Below are positions 17,238 to 26,298 of a stretch of 39,800 bases of DNA, one piece after another (the stretch's first letter is position 1; every line of letters begins with the position of its first letter). The stretch covers positions 1-39,800 of the forward strand of contig JABLXP010000016.1 in assembly GCA_013178045.1 (NCBI GenBank). The letters are read 5' to 3'. The notes below the pieces were generated by a model, which worked only from the letters and a program-made list of their open reading frames with translations, did no database searches and was not told the DNA's origin. The stretch is from Bacillota bacterium. Its GTDB lineage: Bacteria; Bacillota; Ch66. Made by a program: the position numbers and the translations under genes.

Positions 17238-17586
17238 TAAACCAGACCGGGGCATAGTCCAGGCGAATAAATCCATTTACCGAATAGCGTGTTGCCCAGG
17301 TGTAATCCCAGGGCACGCTCCCCGTCAGTATCTTTAGCACCCAGCCAGCCGTATATTCCACGGCAAAAATGGCCACCACCCAGACCAGGCCCCGTACAAT
17401 CCACGACCAATGCCGGATGTAATCATGCACTGGTTCCAAAAACACGGCCAGCCCATAAATCGGTAGCATCCACAGGTAAGTATAGCCCATCAGCCGCCAC
17501 TCGCCCCGGCTGAACGATCCCAGTCCGGTCCAAAATATTTCCAGACTCCAGCCTAATAACCCGTAAATAAAAAACCGAATCATCAT
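17179..17586 (-). CDS. Putative ABC-transporter type IV membrane protein (PF06541)
   Basis: A 135-aa membrane protein with about four helices. Patterns such as Y-G-L-L-G-W-S-L-E-I-F-W-T-G near the start, E-Y-T-A-G-W-V-L in the middle and V-P-W-D-Y near residue 91 match the small CmpB-like family PF06541. Its function is unknown; some relatives act in cell-envelope homeostasis. Its last 59 bp (17179-17237) overlap the 3' end of the RND gene on the opposite strand, which constrains both C-termini. A start at 17586 gives the natural N-terminus M-M-I-R-F-F. Confidence 0.8.
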   Translation of the reverse strand: MMIRFFIYGLLGWSLEIFWTGLGSFSRGEWRLMGYTYLWMLPIYGLAVFLEPVHDYIRHWSWIVRGLVWVVAIFAVEYTAGWVLKILTGSVPWDYTWATRYSVNGFIRLDYAPVWFITGLLFERIHDFLRPLLPR

Positions 17587-17641
17587 GTATTTAGTTTTCC
17601 GATTATGTTAGGCGATAATGTTGGAAAATTAAGTTAATCTT

Positions 17642-18286
17642 TTAAACGCCTGAATCAAGCCAGTCGATTAATTCACTCCACTGTTCAATCAACAAATCCG
17701 GCTCGTTCATTCCCAGTTCTTCCCGCGTCGCCATCCCCCAGGTTACGCCAATCGTTTTGGTACCGGCCCGCCGACCGGCCAGAAGATCAAAGGGACTATC
17801 TCCCACATAAACAGCATCGATAGGTTTTATTCCCAGGCATTCCAACGCCTTTAGTACCGGTCCGGGTTCCGGTTTGTGCGAGACAACGTCCTGAGCGGTA
17901 ATCACGACATCCATATACTGAACTAAGTCAAGATATTCTAATGAACGCAGCGCTACGTCCCGGCCCTTGGAAGTCACCACCCCCAGTCGGTAATCCTGCC
18001 GCTGTAAGTGTTCCAAAAGTTCTTTCGTCCCAGGGTAAGCCCTGGTATAGACGTCGTGGTCAGTGGTGTAGTAGTTTCGGTAAACGGTGACAAAATAATC
18101 GGCCCGTTCCTCCCCGGCGAAGTGATGGGCGATCTGGGCCAGGGGCAGGCCGATCATTTTCATCACGTCGTCATCCCCCCAGGGAATGGCCAGTTCTTGA
18201 AAGACCCGGTAATAGGTCTGACGGATCAAAGCAAGGGAATCAACCAGGGTTCCATCCAAATCAAACAATACTGCGGCAATCGTCAT
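17642..18286 (-). CDS. HAD-superfamily phosphatase (phosphoglycolate phosphatase/PpaX-like)
   Basis: The catalytic motif D9-x-D11-G-T-L-V-D-S is intact; motif II is T-S-K-G near residue 105, motif III K-P-E-P-G-P near 138, motif IV G-D-S-P-F-D near 162. The helical cap between residues 17 and 80 places it in HAD subfamily IA, as in phosphoglycolate phosphatase Gph and pyrophosphatase PpaX. The substrate cannot be fixed from sequence. It lies just downstream (32 bp) of the sensor kinase gene on the same strand and may be read through from it. Confidence 0.88.
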   Translation of the reverse strand: MTIAAVLFDLDGTLVDSLALIRQTYYRVFQELAIPWGDDDVMKMIGLPLAQIAHHFAGEERADYFVTVYRNYYTTDHDVYTRAYPGTKELLEHLQRQDYRLGVVTSKGRDVALRSLEYLDLVQYMDVVITAQDVVSHKPEPGPVLKALECLGIKPIDAVYVGDSPFDLLAGRRAGTKTIGVTWGMATREELGMNEPDLLIEQWSELIDWLDSGV

Positions 18287-18317
18287 TTTAGCACTCCTTC
18301 AACAAAAACGTTTCCTT

Positions 18318-19730
18318 TCATAAAGTATATATCGGCAGCCAGACAGTAAAAGTACTTCCCCGACCAATCGCGCTTTCCACCTCGATCCGTCCAGCATGTT
18401 CATCGACGATCCACTTGGCGATCGCCAACCCCAAGCCGGTCCCTTCCCCAAAACGAGCCCGGTCGGCCCGATAAAAACGCTCAAAAATGTGTGGCAGCTC
18501 ATTCGGGGCGATTCCGATCCCGGTGTCGATGACTTTTACCCCTGCCCAACCGTCCTGCCGGCACGTTTCTACCCGAACACGACCGCCTGGCGGAGTGTAC
18601 TTCACACCGTTATCAATTAAAATCAACAATAACTGTTTGAGGTAATCAGAATTGGCCAGGACGCCAATCCCTTCCGTGGCCGATAAATCACCGACCACGA
18701 ATTCAACCTGATTGGATAGGTGACGAGCTGACCGAAAAATTTCTTCCAACTGCTGATTCAGGCCGACCGGTTTCTTGTTCAGTTTCAGTCCCGCATCAGC
18801 CCTCGCCAGCACCAGTAAGTCCTCGACCAGCCGGGACATCCGCTCTCCTTCGCTGGCAATGTCTGCCAGGGCTTCCGCTCGAACGTCGGGATCAGTATCA
18901 CCCATTTTTTGCAACAATTCAACATTACCGCGAATGGTAGTCAACGGCGTCCGCAGTTCATGGGAAGCGTCGGCCACAAAACGTCTCTGGGCTTCATTGG
19001 CTTCGGCCAGCCGTTGGTAAGCTGTACTCAGTCTGGCCAGCATTTCGTTAAAGGTATCGGATAAACGGCCAATCTCATCCCGGGGTCCAGTATATTCCAA
19101 ACGCCGCTCCAGGTCCTGGGCCTCCTGAATCGCCGCCACTGTGTTGGTGATCTCATCAATCGGTTTCAAAGCGGTATGCGCCAAAAACCACCCTAATGTG
19201 CCGGCCAAAGCAACGGTGAGAGAGCCCACCAAGATCAAAACCAGCCGCAAGCGGCCCAAGGTTAAATCAACCGGCTGCAGCGACCGACCAACCTGCAGAA
19301 CGCCAATGGTCCGGTTGCGCCAGATCAGCGGTAGGCTATAGATCCGCAAGCGCTGGTCACCGGAAAGGACAGTCTCATAAAAAGCCTGTCCTTTCCCTGC
19401 ACAGTCCAGGGTTTCCTCACTTAAAGGCAGGACCTGGGCGCCCAAATTTTTCGACCTGGCCAGCAACCGGCCGGACACGTCCACAACCTGCAGAAAAGTG
19501 TTTGGCGCCGCAAAAACATTGACATCAGGTAGGCTAACTTGAACTGGAAAAGGAAATTGTTCAACGATCATGATCGATCGTACGACTTCATTCGCCTTGG
19601 TGGCAATTGAAGCATCTACTTCCTCGGCGAGTTCGTAAGCCATATAAAAATACAGGCCCACCCCAAACAATAATAAGGTTAACCCCAAAACCGCCGTATA
19701 CCATAAAGTCAAGCGCCAGCGGATCGACAT
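18318..19730 (-). CDS. Membrane sensor histidine kinase
   Basis: The order is a TM helix (~10-33), an extracellular sensor domain (~35-160), a second TM helix (~165-185), HAMP (~186-240), HisKA with the phospho-acceptor H257 in F-V-A-D-A-S-H-E-L-R-T-P-L, and a HATPase domain with N box D-N-G-V-K-Y-T, G1 D-T-G-I-G-I and G2 G-T-G-L-G-L. ATG at 19730 is preferred because AAGGAG lies eight bases upstream; a GTG at 19739 would overlap the regulator stop. It pairs with the OmpR-type regulator immediately upstream. The layout is like PhoR/CssS/ArlS kinases that sense envelope or secretion stress. Together with the nearby htrA, an envelope-stress role is a plausible inference. Confidence 0.93.
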   Translation of the reverse strand: MSIRWRLTLWYTAVLGLTLLLFGVGLYFYMAYELAEEVDASIATKANEVVRSIMIVEQFPFPVQVSLPDVNVFAAPNTFLQVVDVSGRLLARSKNLGAQVLPLSEETLDCAGKGQAFYETVLSGDQRLRIYSLPLIWRNRTIGVLQVGRSLQPVDLTLGRLRLVLILVGSLTVALAGTLGWFLAHTALKPIDEITNTVAAIQEAQDLERRLEYTGPRDEIGRLSDTFNEMLARLSTAYQRLAEANEAQRRFVADASHELRTPLTTIRGNVELLQKMGDTDPDVRAEALADIASEGERMSRLVEDLLVLARADAGLKLNKKPVGLNQQLEEIFRSARHLSNQVEFVVGDLSATEGIGVLANSDYLKQLLLILIDNGVKYTPPGGRVRVETCRQDGWAGVKVIDTGIGIAPNELPHIFERFYRADRARFGEGTGLGLAIAKWIVDEHAGRIEVESAIGRGSTFTVWLPIYTL

Positions 19731-19735
19731 TTTCT

Positions 19736-20416
19736 TCACTCCTTAAGCACATACCCAACCCCACGTACGGTATGAATCAAGCGCTTCTCTCCCGCGCCCT
19801 CCAGTTTCTGCCGCAGCAAGGCCACATAAACCTCTAACACATTCGATTCTCCACTGTAATCATATCCCCAGACCCGCTCCATCAATAGCTCCCTGGTTAA
19901 GACCTGGCGGGGGTGCTCCATAAAAGCCAGAAGAAGTTCGTATTCTTTAGCCGTGAGACTGATCAACCGATCGCCCCGCCTAGCCTCCCGGCTCGCCTGA
20001 TCGAGACTGAGATCAGCGTAGCGCAAAATGGTTTTGCCCGGGTCCTGCCCCGGCCTAGTTCTTCTGAGCAGTGCCCTGACCCGGGCCAATAATTCCTCGA
20101 AAGCAAAGGGTTTAACCAGATAGTCATCAGCACCCGTATCCAGTCCCCGGACCCGGTCAGCTATTTCGTCACGGGCCGTCAGCATTAAGATCGGAACATC
20201 GCTCCCGGCTCTCAGCCGCTGGCACAACTGCCATCCATCCATTACTGGCATCATCAAATCCAGAATGACCAGATCCGGTTGGTGTTCCATCGCGAGTTTC
20301 AGTCCCTCACTGCCGTTGTTAGCAACATCCACGGTATAACCGGCAAAGCTGAGGCCACGCCGCAGTAAAGCCGTAATTTTCCGGTCATCATCAACCACCA
20401 GAATTCTAGGTGACAT
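19736..20416 (-). CDS. OmpR/PhoB-family response regulator
   Basis: The receiver domain holds the acidic pocket D10-D11, the phospho-acceptor D53 in V-I-L-D-L-M-M-P and the K in L-V-K-P-F near 103. The C-terminal winged helix (~130-226) has L-T-A-K-E-Y-E-L-L and the recognition region [13 protein letters not shown] and V-R-G-V-G-Y-V-L. Such regulators bind as dimers to direct repeats spaced ~10-11 bp. Four such hexamers lie upstream of htrA (21905-21941), making htrA the likely target. It is the first gene of the regulator-kinase pair. A GGTAGGTGA ribosome site precedes its ATG. Confidence 0.94.
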   Translation of the reverse strand: MSPRILVVDDDRKITALLRRGLSFAGYTVDVANNGSEGLKLAMEHQPDLVILDLMMPVMDGWQLCQRLRAGSDVPILMLTARDEIADRVRGLDTGADDYLVKPFAFEELLARVRALLRRTRPGQDPGKTILRYADLSLDQASREARRGDRLISLTAKEYELLLAFMEHPRQVLTRELLMERVWGYDYSGESNVLEVYVALLRQKLEGAGEKRLIHTVRGVGYVLKE

Positions 20417-20570
20417 CTAACTTTCACCTACCCAACAGATCATGATCTCTTCTATCTCTTCTTTCGAATTCTGCAAAGATCTTTCTTCTTCCTGCTTGTC
20501 TTCATCCTTCGTAGTGTTTCCTTAATCATTGAAAAACAACTAAGTCTTCCGAATCTAGAATTAGGGAAGA

Positions 20571-20607
20571 GAAAGGCAGGTACATACACCACGTTTACCC
20601 GCCTTTC
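20571..20607 (-). terminator. Hairpin between htrA and the regulator gene
   Basis: GAAAGGCAGG and CCCGCCTTTC pair with one mismatch around a 17-base loop. It lies ~45 bases after the htrA stop. No clean T-run follows, so transcription of the two-component genes from the htrA promoter may be only partly blocked. Confidence 0.4.
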
Positions 20608-20651
20608 ACTAATGCTCTTATTGAATTTCTTTATCCAAACAACTGTATATT

Positions 20652-21842
20652 CTATAAATTCTTGGTTTGCTTTTCACCAATCGTGACGGTGATCTCCTGG
20701 GTCTTGCCCTTTCTATTCAGCTTCACCACCACCTGGCTGCCAACCGGTGTCTGAGCTACCTGTTCGACCAGGTCTTGCGGGTTTTTGATCGCCACCCCGT
20801 TATATTCTTGAATCACATCGCCTGCCTTCAGACCCGCCCGTTCAGCTGGACTGCCTGATACGACACCATTCACCACGGCACCAACGGCCTGTTCCAAGCC
20901 CAGTGACCGGGCAATCTCCTTGGTTACTGGCAACAAAGAGACCCCCAACCAGGGATGTGCTACCTTGCCATTATTGATCAGGTCTTTCAGCACCCCCTGG
21001 ACAGTGCTGGTCGGGATGGCAAAACCAATCCCCTGGGCCTGAGCATTCACTGCAGTATTGATTCCAATTACCTCGCCCCGCAGGTTGAGTAAAGGTCCAC
21101 CACTGTTGCCCGGGTTGATCGAGGCGTCTGTCTGCAATAAATTACGGTACTGTCGATCCTGCACCGTAACAGGACGGCCTTTGGCACTGATTACACCCAC
21201 CGTGACAGTGTGATCCAGACCGTACGGATTACCAATAGCGATGACCCACTCCCCAACCCTGGTTTTGTCAGACTCACCCAGTTGCAAAAATGGCAAGTCC
21301 TTCTCCGCCTCAACTTTGAGGACAGCCAAATCAAGATCATGGTCTGCCCCAATCAGTTTGGCTGGCAGTGGTTGATCATAGCCCAAAATCGTCACTGAAA
21401 TCTCGTCTGCGCCATCGACCACGTGTTCATTGGTTAAAATATATCCGTCCTTGGTAATGATAAAACCTGAGCCCAAACCCTGAGAAACTCTAGGCCGGGA
21501 CTGAAAACTCCCCCCAAAAAACTGACGGAAAAAAGGATCGTTCAAAAACGGATCCATCGTGGCACTACCCCGCACGGTGGTACGGGTTTCGATTTTAACC
21601 ACAGCTGGTCCAGTTGCCTCAACGATGTCAGCGATCGTGTTGGGTTCGGTGGGTATCTGCAGTTGCGCCGGCTGTGCCTGAGCACCCGCATTACCAACGT
21701 CCCCGGCTAGCGTGGCCTGCGGCGACCAGTTGATCTGTAGGACAAGTGTCAGCAACAACACTACCACCAGGCTAGCCGCGATCGCGCCGGCCATGGCCAG
21801 AACGCCACCCGTCCAGGGGCGAGTGTTGAAAAATTTGCGCAT
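20652..21842 (-). CDS. Membrane-anchored HtrA/DegP-type serine protease
   Basis: A single N-terminal membrane anchor (~12-36) and a linker precede a trypsin-like domain with the triad H140 (T-N-E-H-V-V-D-G), D171 (H-D-L-D-L-A-V-L-K) and S247 (G-N-S-G-G-P). One PDZ domain (~300-385) follows. The architecture fits the Gram-positive HtrA/HtrB/YycK proteases that degrade misfolded exported proteins. AGGAGG lies upstream of the ATG. Four phased CTTAAA-like hexamers upstream point to control by the neighbouring OmpR-type regulator, as CssRS controls htrA and htrB in B. subtilis. The gene order htrA then regulator-kinase supports this. Confidence 0.95.
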   Translation of the reverse strand: MRKFFNTRPWTGGVLAMAGAIAASLVVVLLLTLVLQINWSPQATLAGDVGNAGAQAQPAQLQIPTEPNTIADIVEATGPAVVKIETRTTVRGSATMDPFLNDPFFRQFFGGSFQSRPRVSQGLGSGFIITKDGYILTNEHVVDGADEISVTILGYDQPLPAKLIGADHDLDLAVLKVEAEKDLPFLQLGESDKTRVGEWVIAIGNPYGLDHTVTVGVISAKGRPVTVQDRQYRNLLQTDASINPGNSGGPLLNLRGEVIGINTAVNAQAQGIGFAIPTSTVQGVLKDLINNGKVAHPWLGVSLLPVTKEIARSLGLEQAVGAVVNGVVSGSPAERAGLKAGDVIQEYNGVAIKNPQDLVEQVAQTPVGSQVVVKLNRKGKTQEITVTIGEKQTKNL

Positions 21843-21904
21843 CTTAAACCCTCCTCAAAGTAATTTTTAGTTTTTCCCTGCTGTCTAAAGCATGCCACTA
21901 AAAC

Positions 21905-21941
21905 CTTAAAAAAATCTGAAAAAAGCTTAAAGAAATTTAAA
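21905..21941 (-). promoter_or_regulatory. Four phased hexamers upstream of htrA, candidate response-regulator site
   Basis: Plus-strand hexamers CTTAAA (21905), CTGAAA (21916), CTTAAA (21926) and TTTAAA (21936) begin 11, 10 and 10 bases apart, i.e. one per DNA helical turn on the same face. This spacing is the standard binding pattern of OmpR/PhoB-family regulators. The block lies 63-99 bp upstream of the htrA start and slightly overlaps the nitrilase stop. Pairing with the adjacent regulator is inference. Confidence 0.6.
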
Positions 21942-22770
21942 AAGTCAGGCTAAGCTGATATAGGTCGGTGCGCCGATGTTTTAACAGGGGGAGTTCTTCT
22001 CTCACCCGGTGTAGGTGTTCCAGGTCAATCTCAGCCAAGATGATCTGCTCTTTTTCGTCGGCTGAAGCAATCACCCGACCCCAAGGTTCCACCACCAGCG
22101 AGTGCCCATAAGCCACGTAGCTGGCAGCTTCGTTTCTGGCAGGAGACGCCCCGACCACATAGACCTGATTATCAACCGCCCGCATCCGCAACAACACCTC
22201 CCAGTGGGCCGGCCCGGTCGTCATATTGAAGGCCGCCGGGACTACAATCACCTGCGCCCCTAGCAATGCCATCAACCGCAGCAACTCGGGAAAACGCAGA
22301 TCATAACAAATCACCACGCCGATGGGGCAGTATTCAGTTTCCACCACGGTCAGGGTATTACCCGGGGCCAAGGTATCTGATTCGCGGAAGCTGAGCCCGG
22401 AAGCCAGCTGGACATCAAACAGGTGTATCTTCCGGTGGCGGCCCAAAAGTTCTCCCGAAGGGCTAAACACAAAAGATGTGTTATAGAGGCGCTCTCTATC
22501 CCGTTCAGGGATTGAACCCCCGATCAAGTAGATCTTTTCTTCTCTGGCAGCCTCCTTCAGCATCTGGATCGTCTCACCGTTCGGAAAAGTTTCCGCATAC
22601 ACTGGAAAACTCTTATTTTCGTGTGGACAGTTAAACATCTCGGGTAAGACTACCACCTGGCCGCCAGTTTGGGCGGCTGCTTTGATCATCGCTCTGGCTT
22701 GCTTGAGGTTAACTGTTTTATCATCCACGACTGTCAGCTGGCAAACCGCCAGTTTGAACTTATCCCGCAT
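21937..22770 (-). CDS. Carbon-nitrogen hydrolase (nitrilase superfamily, Nit2/omega-amidase-like)
   Basis: The catalytic triad of the superfamily is intact: E44 (V-L-P-E-M-F), K114 (R-H-R-K-I-H-L-F-D) and C155 (V-I-C-Y-D-L-R-F-P-E). At 277 aa and with L-F-D-V near K114 it resembles Nit2-type omega-amidases, which hydrolyse alpha-ketoglutaramate. The exact amide substrate cannot be set from sequence. The ATG has AAAGGAGTGG upstream. It lies 13 bp after the second yjbQ on the same strand and just upstream of htrA. Confidence 0.88.
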   Translation of the reverse strand: MRDKFKLAVCQLTVVDDKTVNLKQARAMIKAAAQTGGQVVVLPEMFNCPHENKSFPVYAETFPNGETIQMLKEAAREEKIYLIGGSIPERDRERLYNTSFVFSPSGELLGRHRKIHLFDVQLASGLSFRESDTLAPGNTLTVVETEYCPIGVVICYDLRFPELLRLMALLGAQVIVVPAAFNMTTGPAHWEVLLRMRAVDNQVYVVGASPARNEAASYVAYGHSLVVEPWGRVIASADEKEQIILAEIDLEHLHRVREELPLLKHRRTDLYQLSLTF

Positions 22771-22783
22771 CTTGCCACTCCTT

Positions 22784-23182
22784 TTAATCCGCGACTATCT
22801 TAACCAGGACTTTTCTCGTCCTGGGACCGTCAAACTCACAAAAATAGATTCCCTGCCAGGTACCCAGCACCAGGCGTCCCGCTTCAATAAACACCACCTG
22901 AGAAGGCCCAAACAGGCTAGCCTTGATATGGGCATCAGAATTTCCTTCGGTGTGACGATACGCCAGGTCGTGCTGGGGAATAACCTGCTGCAGTTTCATC
23001 AGCAGGTCTGCAACCACATCTGGATCGGCATCCTCATTAATCGTCAGACCAGCGGTAGTATGAGGAACAAAGATATAGCAAACGCCACTGGTCACTCCAC
23101 TTTCCCGTACCAGTTCCGCTATTCTTGAGGTAATATCAATCAATTCATTTCTCTGCCGGGTTTGCAAGGTTAAGGTTACCAT
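22784..23182 (-). CDS. YjbQ/UPF0047-family protein (second copy)
   Basis: This 132-aa protein shows the full family motif set: [12 protein letters not shown] near residue 40, [11 protein letters not shown] near 77, and [14 protein letters not shown] near 107. Conserved His and acidic residues build the putative active site. It is only moderately similar to the copy at 6489 and resembles the more canonical subfamily. It forms a compact same-strand cluster with the nitrilase-like gene (13 bp downstream) and the EamA gene (23 bp upstream), so these three are probably co-transcribed. Confidence 0.9.
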   Translation of the reverse strand: MVTLTLQTRQRNELIDITSRIAELVRESGVTSGVCYIFVPHTTAGLTINEDADPDVVADLLMKLQQVIPQHDLAYRHTEGNSDAHIKASLFGPSQVVFIEAGRLVLGTWQGIYFCEFDGPRTRKVLVKIVAD

Positions 23183-23205
23183 CCATGTGCTCCCCCTTTA
23201 TTTTC

Positions 23206-24180
23206 TCAATTACTTATAACCTTCTGCTCCGCAACCATTTCAGCTTGCGGCTCATCGGCTCGGGTTCGCGTCGTTAGATAAACACCAGTCAACACTAGGG
23301 CACCCCCGACCAGCACCAACCCCGTGATATTCTCGTCAAACAAGATGAGCGAGGTGACCAGCGCCACCAGTGGATTGAGATAGGTGAACATCGCCGTTTT
23401 CGCCGCCCCCAGCCGCTGCACTCCCCGATACCAGAAAAAGTAGCCGATTACTGAACAAGTCAAGGCTAAATAGCCCGCTGCCCCCCAGGTAGCCAGCGAT
23501 AGAGTTGGTAACTGCTGTACAAAAGTCACTCTGGTCAGTGGCGTCGAAATAAAAGCCAGCGGCAGCAGCAGCAACGTCCCGAGCAAGGAAAGATAAGCCA
23601 CCACAACGAAAGGGTCATATTTACCCACAACTCGCTTGCCGGCCAGGGTAAAACACGACCACATCACCGCGTTGAAGAGAATCAGCAGATCGCCCTTTAG
23701 AACCGACTCGCCATGGGTTAAGTAAAAATTCCCCTTAGTAATCAGCAAAAAGAGACCGACAAAGGCGACCAGCATCCCCACGTAATGCTGCCTCACCAGC
23801 CTTTCACCACCCACCCTGGCAGCCAAAAGGCCAGTGATGATCGGACTCGTCCCGATGATCAAAGCTGTGTTCACCGATGTGGTATGCGTCAAGCCATAGT
23901 ATTGAACAACGAAATAGGCAGAAACCCCTAAGAAGCCCAACCAAACTAACCTCGGTAGATCCGCTAGTTCAATCCGCCACACATTCCGCCGCAGAAATAT
24001 CAGCGCCACCCCGAACAGCAACGAAGCCAGGATAAACCGCAGAATGACCAGGTTAACCGGTAAGAGTTCACTCATGCCGATTTTCGCCGCCGCAAACGAT
24101 GTCCCCCAAAAAAATGAGGTTAGAACCAGACCGAGGTAGGTTCCCAGATGCGAAACTTTAACGCCACCCCTGGCTGTCAT
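23206..24180 (-). CDS. EamA/DMT-family inner-membrane exporter (second copy)
   Basis: Ten predicted helices in two EamA repeats. F-F-W-G-T-S-F-A-A-A-K-I near the N-terminus and A-A-K-T-A-M-F-T-Y-L-N-P-L-V-A-L in the second half are typical of the YdcZ/RhaT-like branch. The segment S-V-N-T-A-L-I-I-G-T-S-P-I in the third helix region is also a hallmark. Substrate unknown. ATG at 24180 follows AGGAGAAGGATGA. It is the first gene of the run EamA-yjbQ-nitrilase. It is not a close duplicate of the exporter at 3195. Confidence 0.9.
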   Translation of the reverse strand: MTARGGVKVSHLGTYLGLVLTSFFWGTSFAAAKIGMSELLPVNLVILRFILASLLFGVALIFLRRNVWRIELADLPRLVWLGFLGVSAYFVVQYYGLTHTTSVNTALIIGTSPIITGLLAARVGGERLVRQHYVGMLVAFVGLFLLITKGNFYLTHGESVLKGDLLILFNAVMWSCFTLAGKRVVGKYDPFVVVAYLSLLGTLLLLPLAFISTPLTRVTFVQQLPTLSLATWGAAGYLALTCSVIGYFFWYRGVQRLGAAKTAMFTYLNPLVALVTSLILFDENITGLVLVGGALVLTGVYLTTRTRADEPQAEMVAEQKVISN

Positions 24181-24401
24181 TCATCCTTCTCCTCTTCACT
24201 AAACTGATTAATTCTACATATTATCATCATACACCGATTGTTCCCCCCGGGTAAAGACCATCACTAATGCCGCTCAAACCAAGCATCCCCATAATCTACA
24301 GGTATTTAACAGAAAAACCGTTTTTAAAGGAATTCCTTTGCACAGCAAGAAATAGGAATATATCTCAGAATTCTTTTAGACATCATCAGGAGGTTTGCCT
24401 T

Positions 24402-25823
24402 ATGTCAAGTAACTTTTCGCTCAATATCGGTTTGTTTGCGCAAGCTCATCAAGCCAGTCGCCGATTGACGGTTTTTCGCCACTTCCTGACTGACCCAATT
24501 TTTCAGAATTTCATCCGCTTGCTCGACCTAGCTGGAGCTGCATCCCCAGACGCTGGTGAACTGACCGACCTCTACCACTATCTGGTTGGGCAGCTGGCTA
24601 CTGCCAGCGAATCAGCTTGTCCTCCCATTGTGGGTGACGCCTGGCAGAACTATCTGTTAGACCTGATCCTTGATGCCGAAAACCCGTTCACCCGCCAGGC
24701 CGAACTGGGGCCGAACGTTAAGGGTTCTTTACTTGAGGCTGCTCGCAACGACCTTCAGTGCCTGGAGCAATTGTTCCGGCTTGACACCCGCATGGTCCGC
24801 CAGACCATTGCCGAGATCGTAAATTTTCTTCCCAGCCCAACTGACAGACAAGCCCCAGTTTCCCCAGTTTCAGAGTGGCCATTATGGGACAACTTTTATA
24901 ATCAGGCCAGGAATTCTTTGGTCATTCCCAACAGTCGGGAACGGTGGCAAATCAAGCAGCTTCTGTTCAGAACCATAGACTGGAGGACCTGCCTCGACGA
25001 CCTGATAAGTTACTACACTGCCGGCGGGGTCGGCCTGTTCGGCCGCTACCGGGCTTTCCGCTGGGTACGCCACAATTCTCAGAGTGAATTTCAACCAGTT
25101 CCCGAACCTGATCCCGTTCGGTTGGATGATCTGATCGGCTATGAAGCTGAAAAAAATGAGATCCGGCGCAATACCGAGAAGCTGCTCCGCGGTTACCCGG
25201 CCAACAATATTTTACTCTACGGCGACCGGGGTACCGGCAAATCCTCGACCGTGAAAGCCCTGGTCAACGAATATGGTGACCAGGGACTACGCCTGATCGA
25301 GGTGCCCAAACAGTATCTGACTGATTTTCCCGTCATCATCCAGCACCTAAGGCGCCGGCCCCAGTGTTTCATTCTCTTTGTCGATGACCTCTCGTTTGAG
25401 GAGCACGAAGTGGAATACAAAGACCTTAAAGCCATTCTCGAGGGCGGTCTGGAATCCCGTCCATCCAATGTCCTGATTTACGCCACTTCCAACCGCCGGC
25501 ACCTGATCAAGGAGAGACTGAGCGACCGGCAGATTACGGCCGAATTAGGTGCCGATGATGAAGTCCGCCGTAATGATACCGTTCAGGAAAAACTTTCGCT
25601 GGCCGACCGGTTCGGCATGACCATTATTTTCCCCTCACCCGATCAAGACAGGTACCTGGCCATAGTAGAAGGTCTGGCCAAACAGCGCGGCTTGCGAATC
25701 AGCCGTGATGACCTCCGCCGCCGGGCCCTGCAGTGGGAAGTCTGGCATAACGGCCGCTCGGGGCGGACAGCCCGCCAGTTTATCGATCACCTGACGGGTG
25801 AATTAGCCCTGGATGTTTATTAG
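24402..25823 (+). CDS. DUF815-family AAA ATPase
   Basis: The C-terminal half holds an ATPase core with Walker A at ~274-281 (G-D-R-G-T-G-K-S) and Walker B at ~325-329 (L-F-V-D-D). The region V-L-I-Y-A-T-S-N-R-R-H-L-I-K-E and the final G-R-S-G-R-T-A-R-Q-F match DUF815 (PF05673), a widespread, poorly characterised family. The N-terminal ~230 residues are helical without recognisable domain. AGGAGG precedes the ATG at 24402; the longer frame from 24267 has no ribosome site. Function unknown. Confidence 0.9.
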   Translation: MSSNFSLNIGLFAQAHQASRRLTVFRHFLTDPIFQNFIRLLDLAGAASPDAGELTDLYHYLVGQLATASESACPPIVGDAWQNYLLDLILDAENPFTRQAELGPNVKGSLLEAARNDLQCLEQLFRLDTRMVRQTIAEIVNFLPSPTDRQAPVSPVSEWPLWDNFYNQARNSLVIPNSRERWQIKQLLFRTIDWRTCLDDLISYYTAGGVGLFGRYRAFRWVRHNSQSEFQPVPEPDPVRLDDLIGYEAEKNEIRRNTEKLLRGYPANNILLYGDRGTGKSSTVKALVNEYGDQGLRLIEVPKQYLTDFPVIIQHLRRRPQCFILFVDDLSFEEHEVEYKDLKAILEGGLESRPSNVLIYATSNRRHLIKERLSDRQITAELGADDEVRRNDTVQEKLSLADRFGMTIIFPSPDQDRYLAIVEGLAKQRGLRISRDDLRRRALQWEVWHNGRSGRTARQFIDHLTGELALDVY

Positions 25824-25890
25824 TTGTACCCTTTAATATCTTGTTTAAACAATTAAAAACTGGACAACCTAACGTTGGGAGGTGCTTTGG

Positions 25891-26064
25891 TTGAAAAAGA
25901 AAGCAACCACTACGAGTTGGGTTGTGACCGGACTCGGAGCAGCCGTCACGGGACTTGGTGCGACCATGTTAGGCAGCCGCTTTGGGGCTGGCGTTATGGG
26001 GTTTGGCCTGGCCCACGTGACTCTGGGCCTGCTTGACATGCTGCGACCAAGCGTCCGGGATTAG
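25891..26064 (+). CDS. Small glycine/alanine-rich, probably membrane-embedded protein (57 aa)
   Basis: After K-K-K-A-T-T-T-S the protein is hydrophobic and full of small residues, with repeated G-x3-G steps (G-L-G-A-A-V-T-G-L-G-A), compatible with one or two tightly packed helices. It ends with L-D-M-L-R-P-S-V-R-D. TTG at 25891 is chosen because GGGAGG lies eight bases upstream. No family is recognised. It stands 67 bp behind the DUF815 gene with its own terminator and may be in that transcript. Confidence 0.6.
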   Translation: MKKKATTTSWVVTGLGAAVTGLGATMLGSRFGAGVMGFGLAHVTLGLLDMLRPSVRD

Positions 26065-26079
26065 TGGTTACCCTCCCTT

Positions 26080-26112
26080 AAACGGCGTCAAGGTCTGACT
26101 TTGGCGCCGTTT
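26080..26112 (+). terminator. Intrinsic terminator after the small glycine-rich gene
   Basis: AAACGGCG pairs with CGCCGTTT, and part of the loop (CAAGG with CTTTG) can extend the stem. It begins ~15 bases after the stop codon. The T-run is short. Confidence 0.65.
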
Positions 26113-26190
26113 CTACATCAGGGAAGTAATATCCACACTGATAATCCCTTAAGTTCAATAATCTGACAATTAATTAATTCACAATCCATC

Positions 26191-26219
26191 TTGCCAGTAG
26201 GGCTTAAATAGGTTATAAT
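26191..26219 (+). promoter_or_regulatory. Sigma-A promoter of the zinc-ribbon gene
   Basis: TTGCCA (26191-26196), 17 bases, then TATAAT (26214-26219). The predicted transcript has a leader of ~70 bases before the ATG at 26299. Confidence 0.75.
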
Positions 26220-26298
26220 TATGTTTGCCTTGATCTTTAAGTTAACCTCCTTATGGGGTAATGAAAGTTCAAGAGTATGCCCCGAAAGGAGGTTTACA

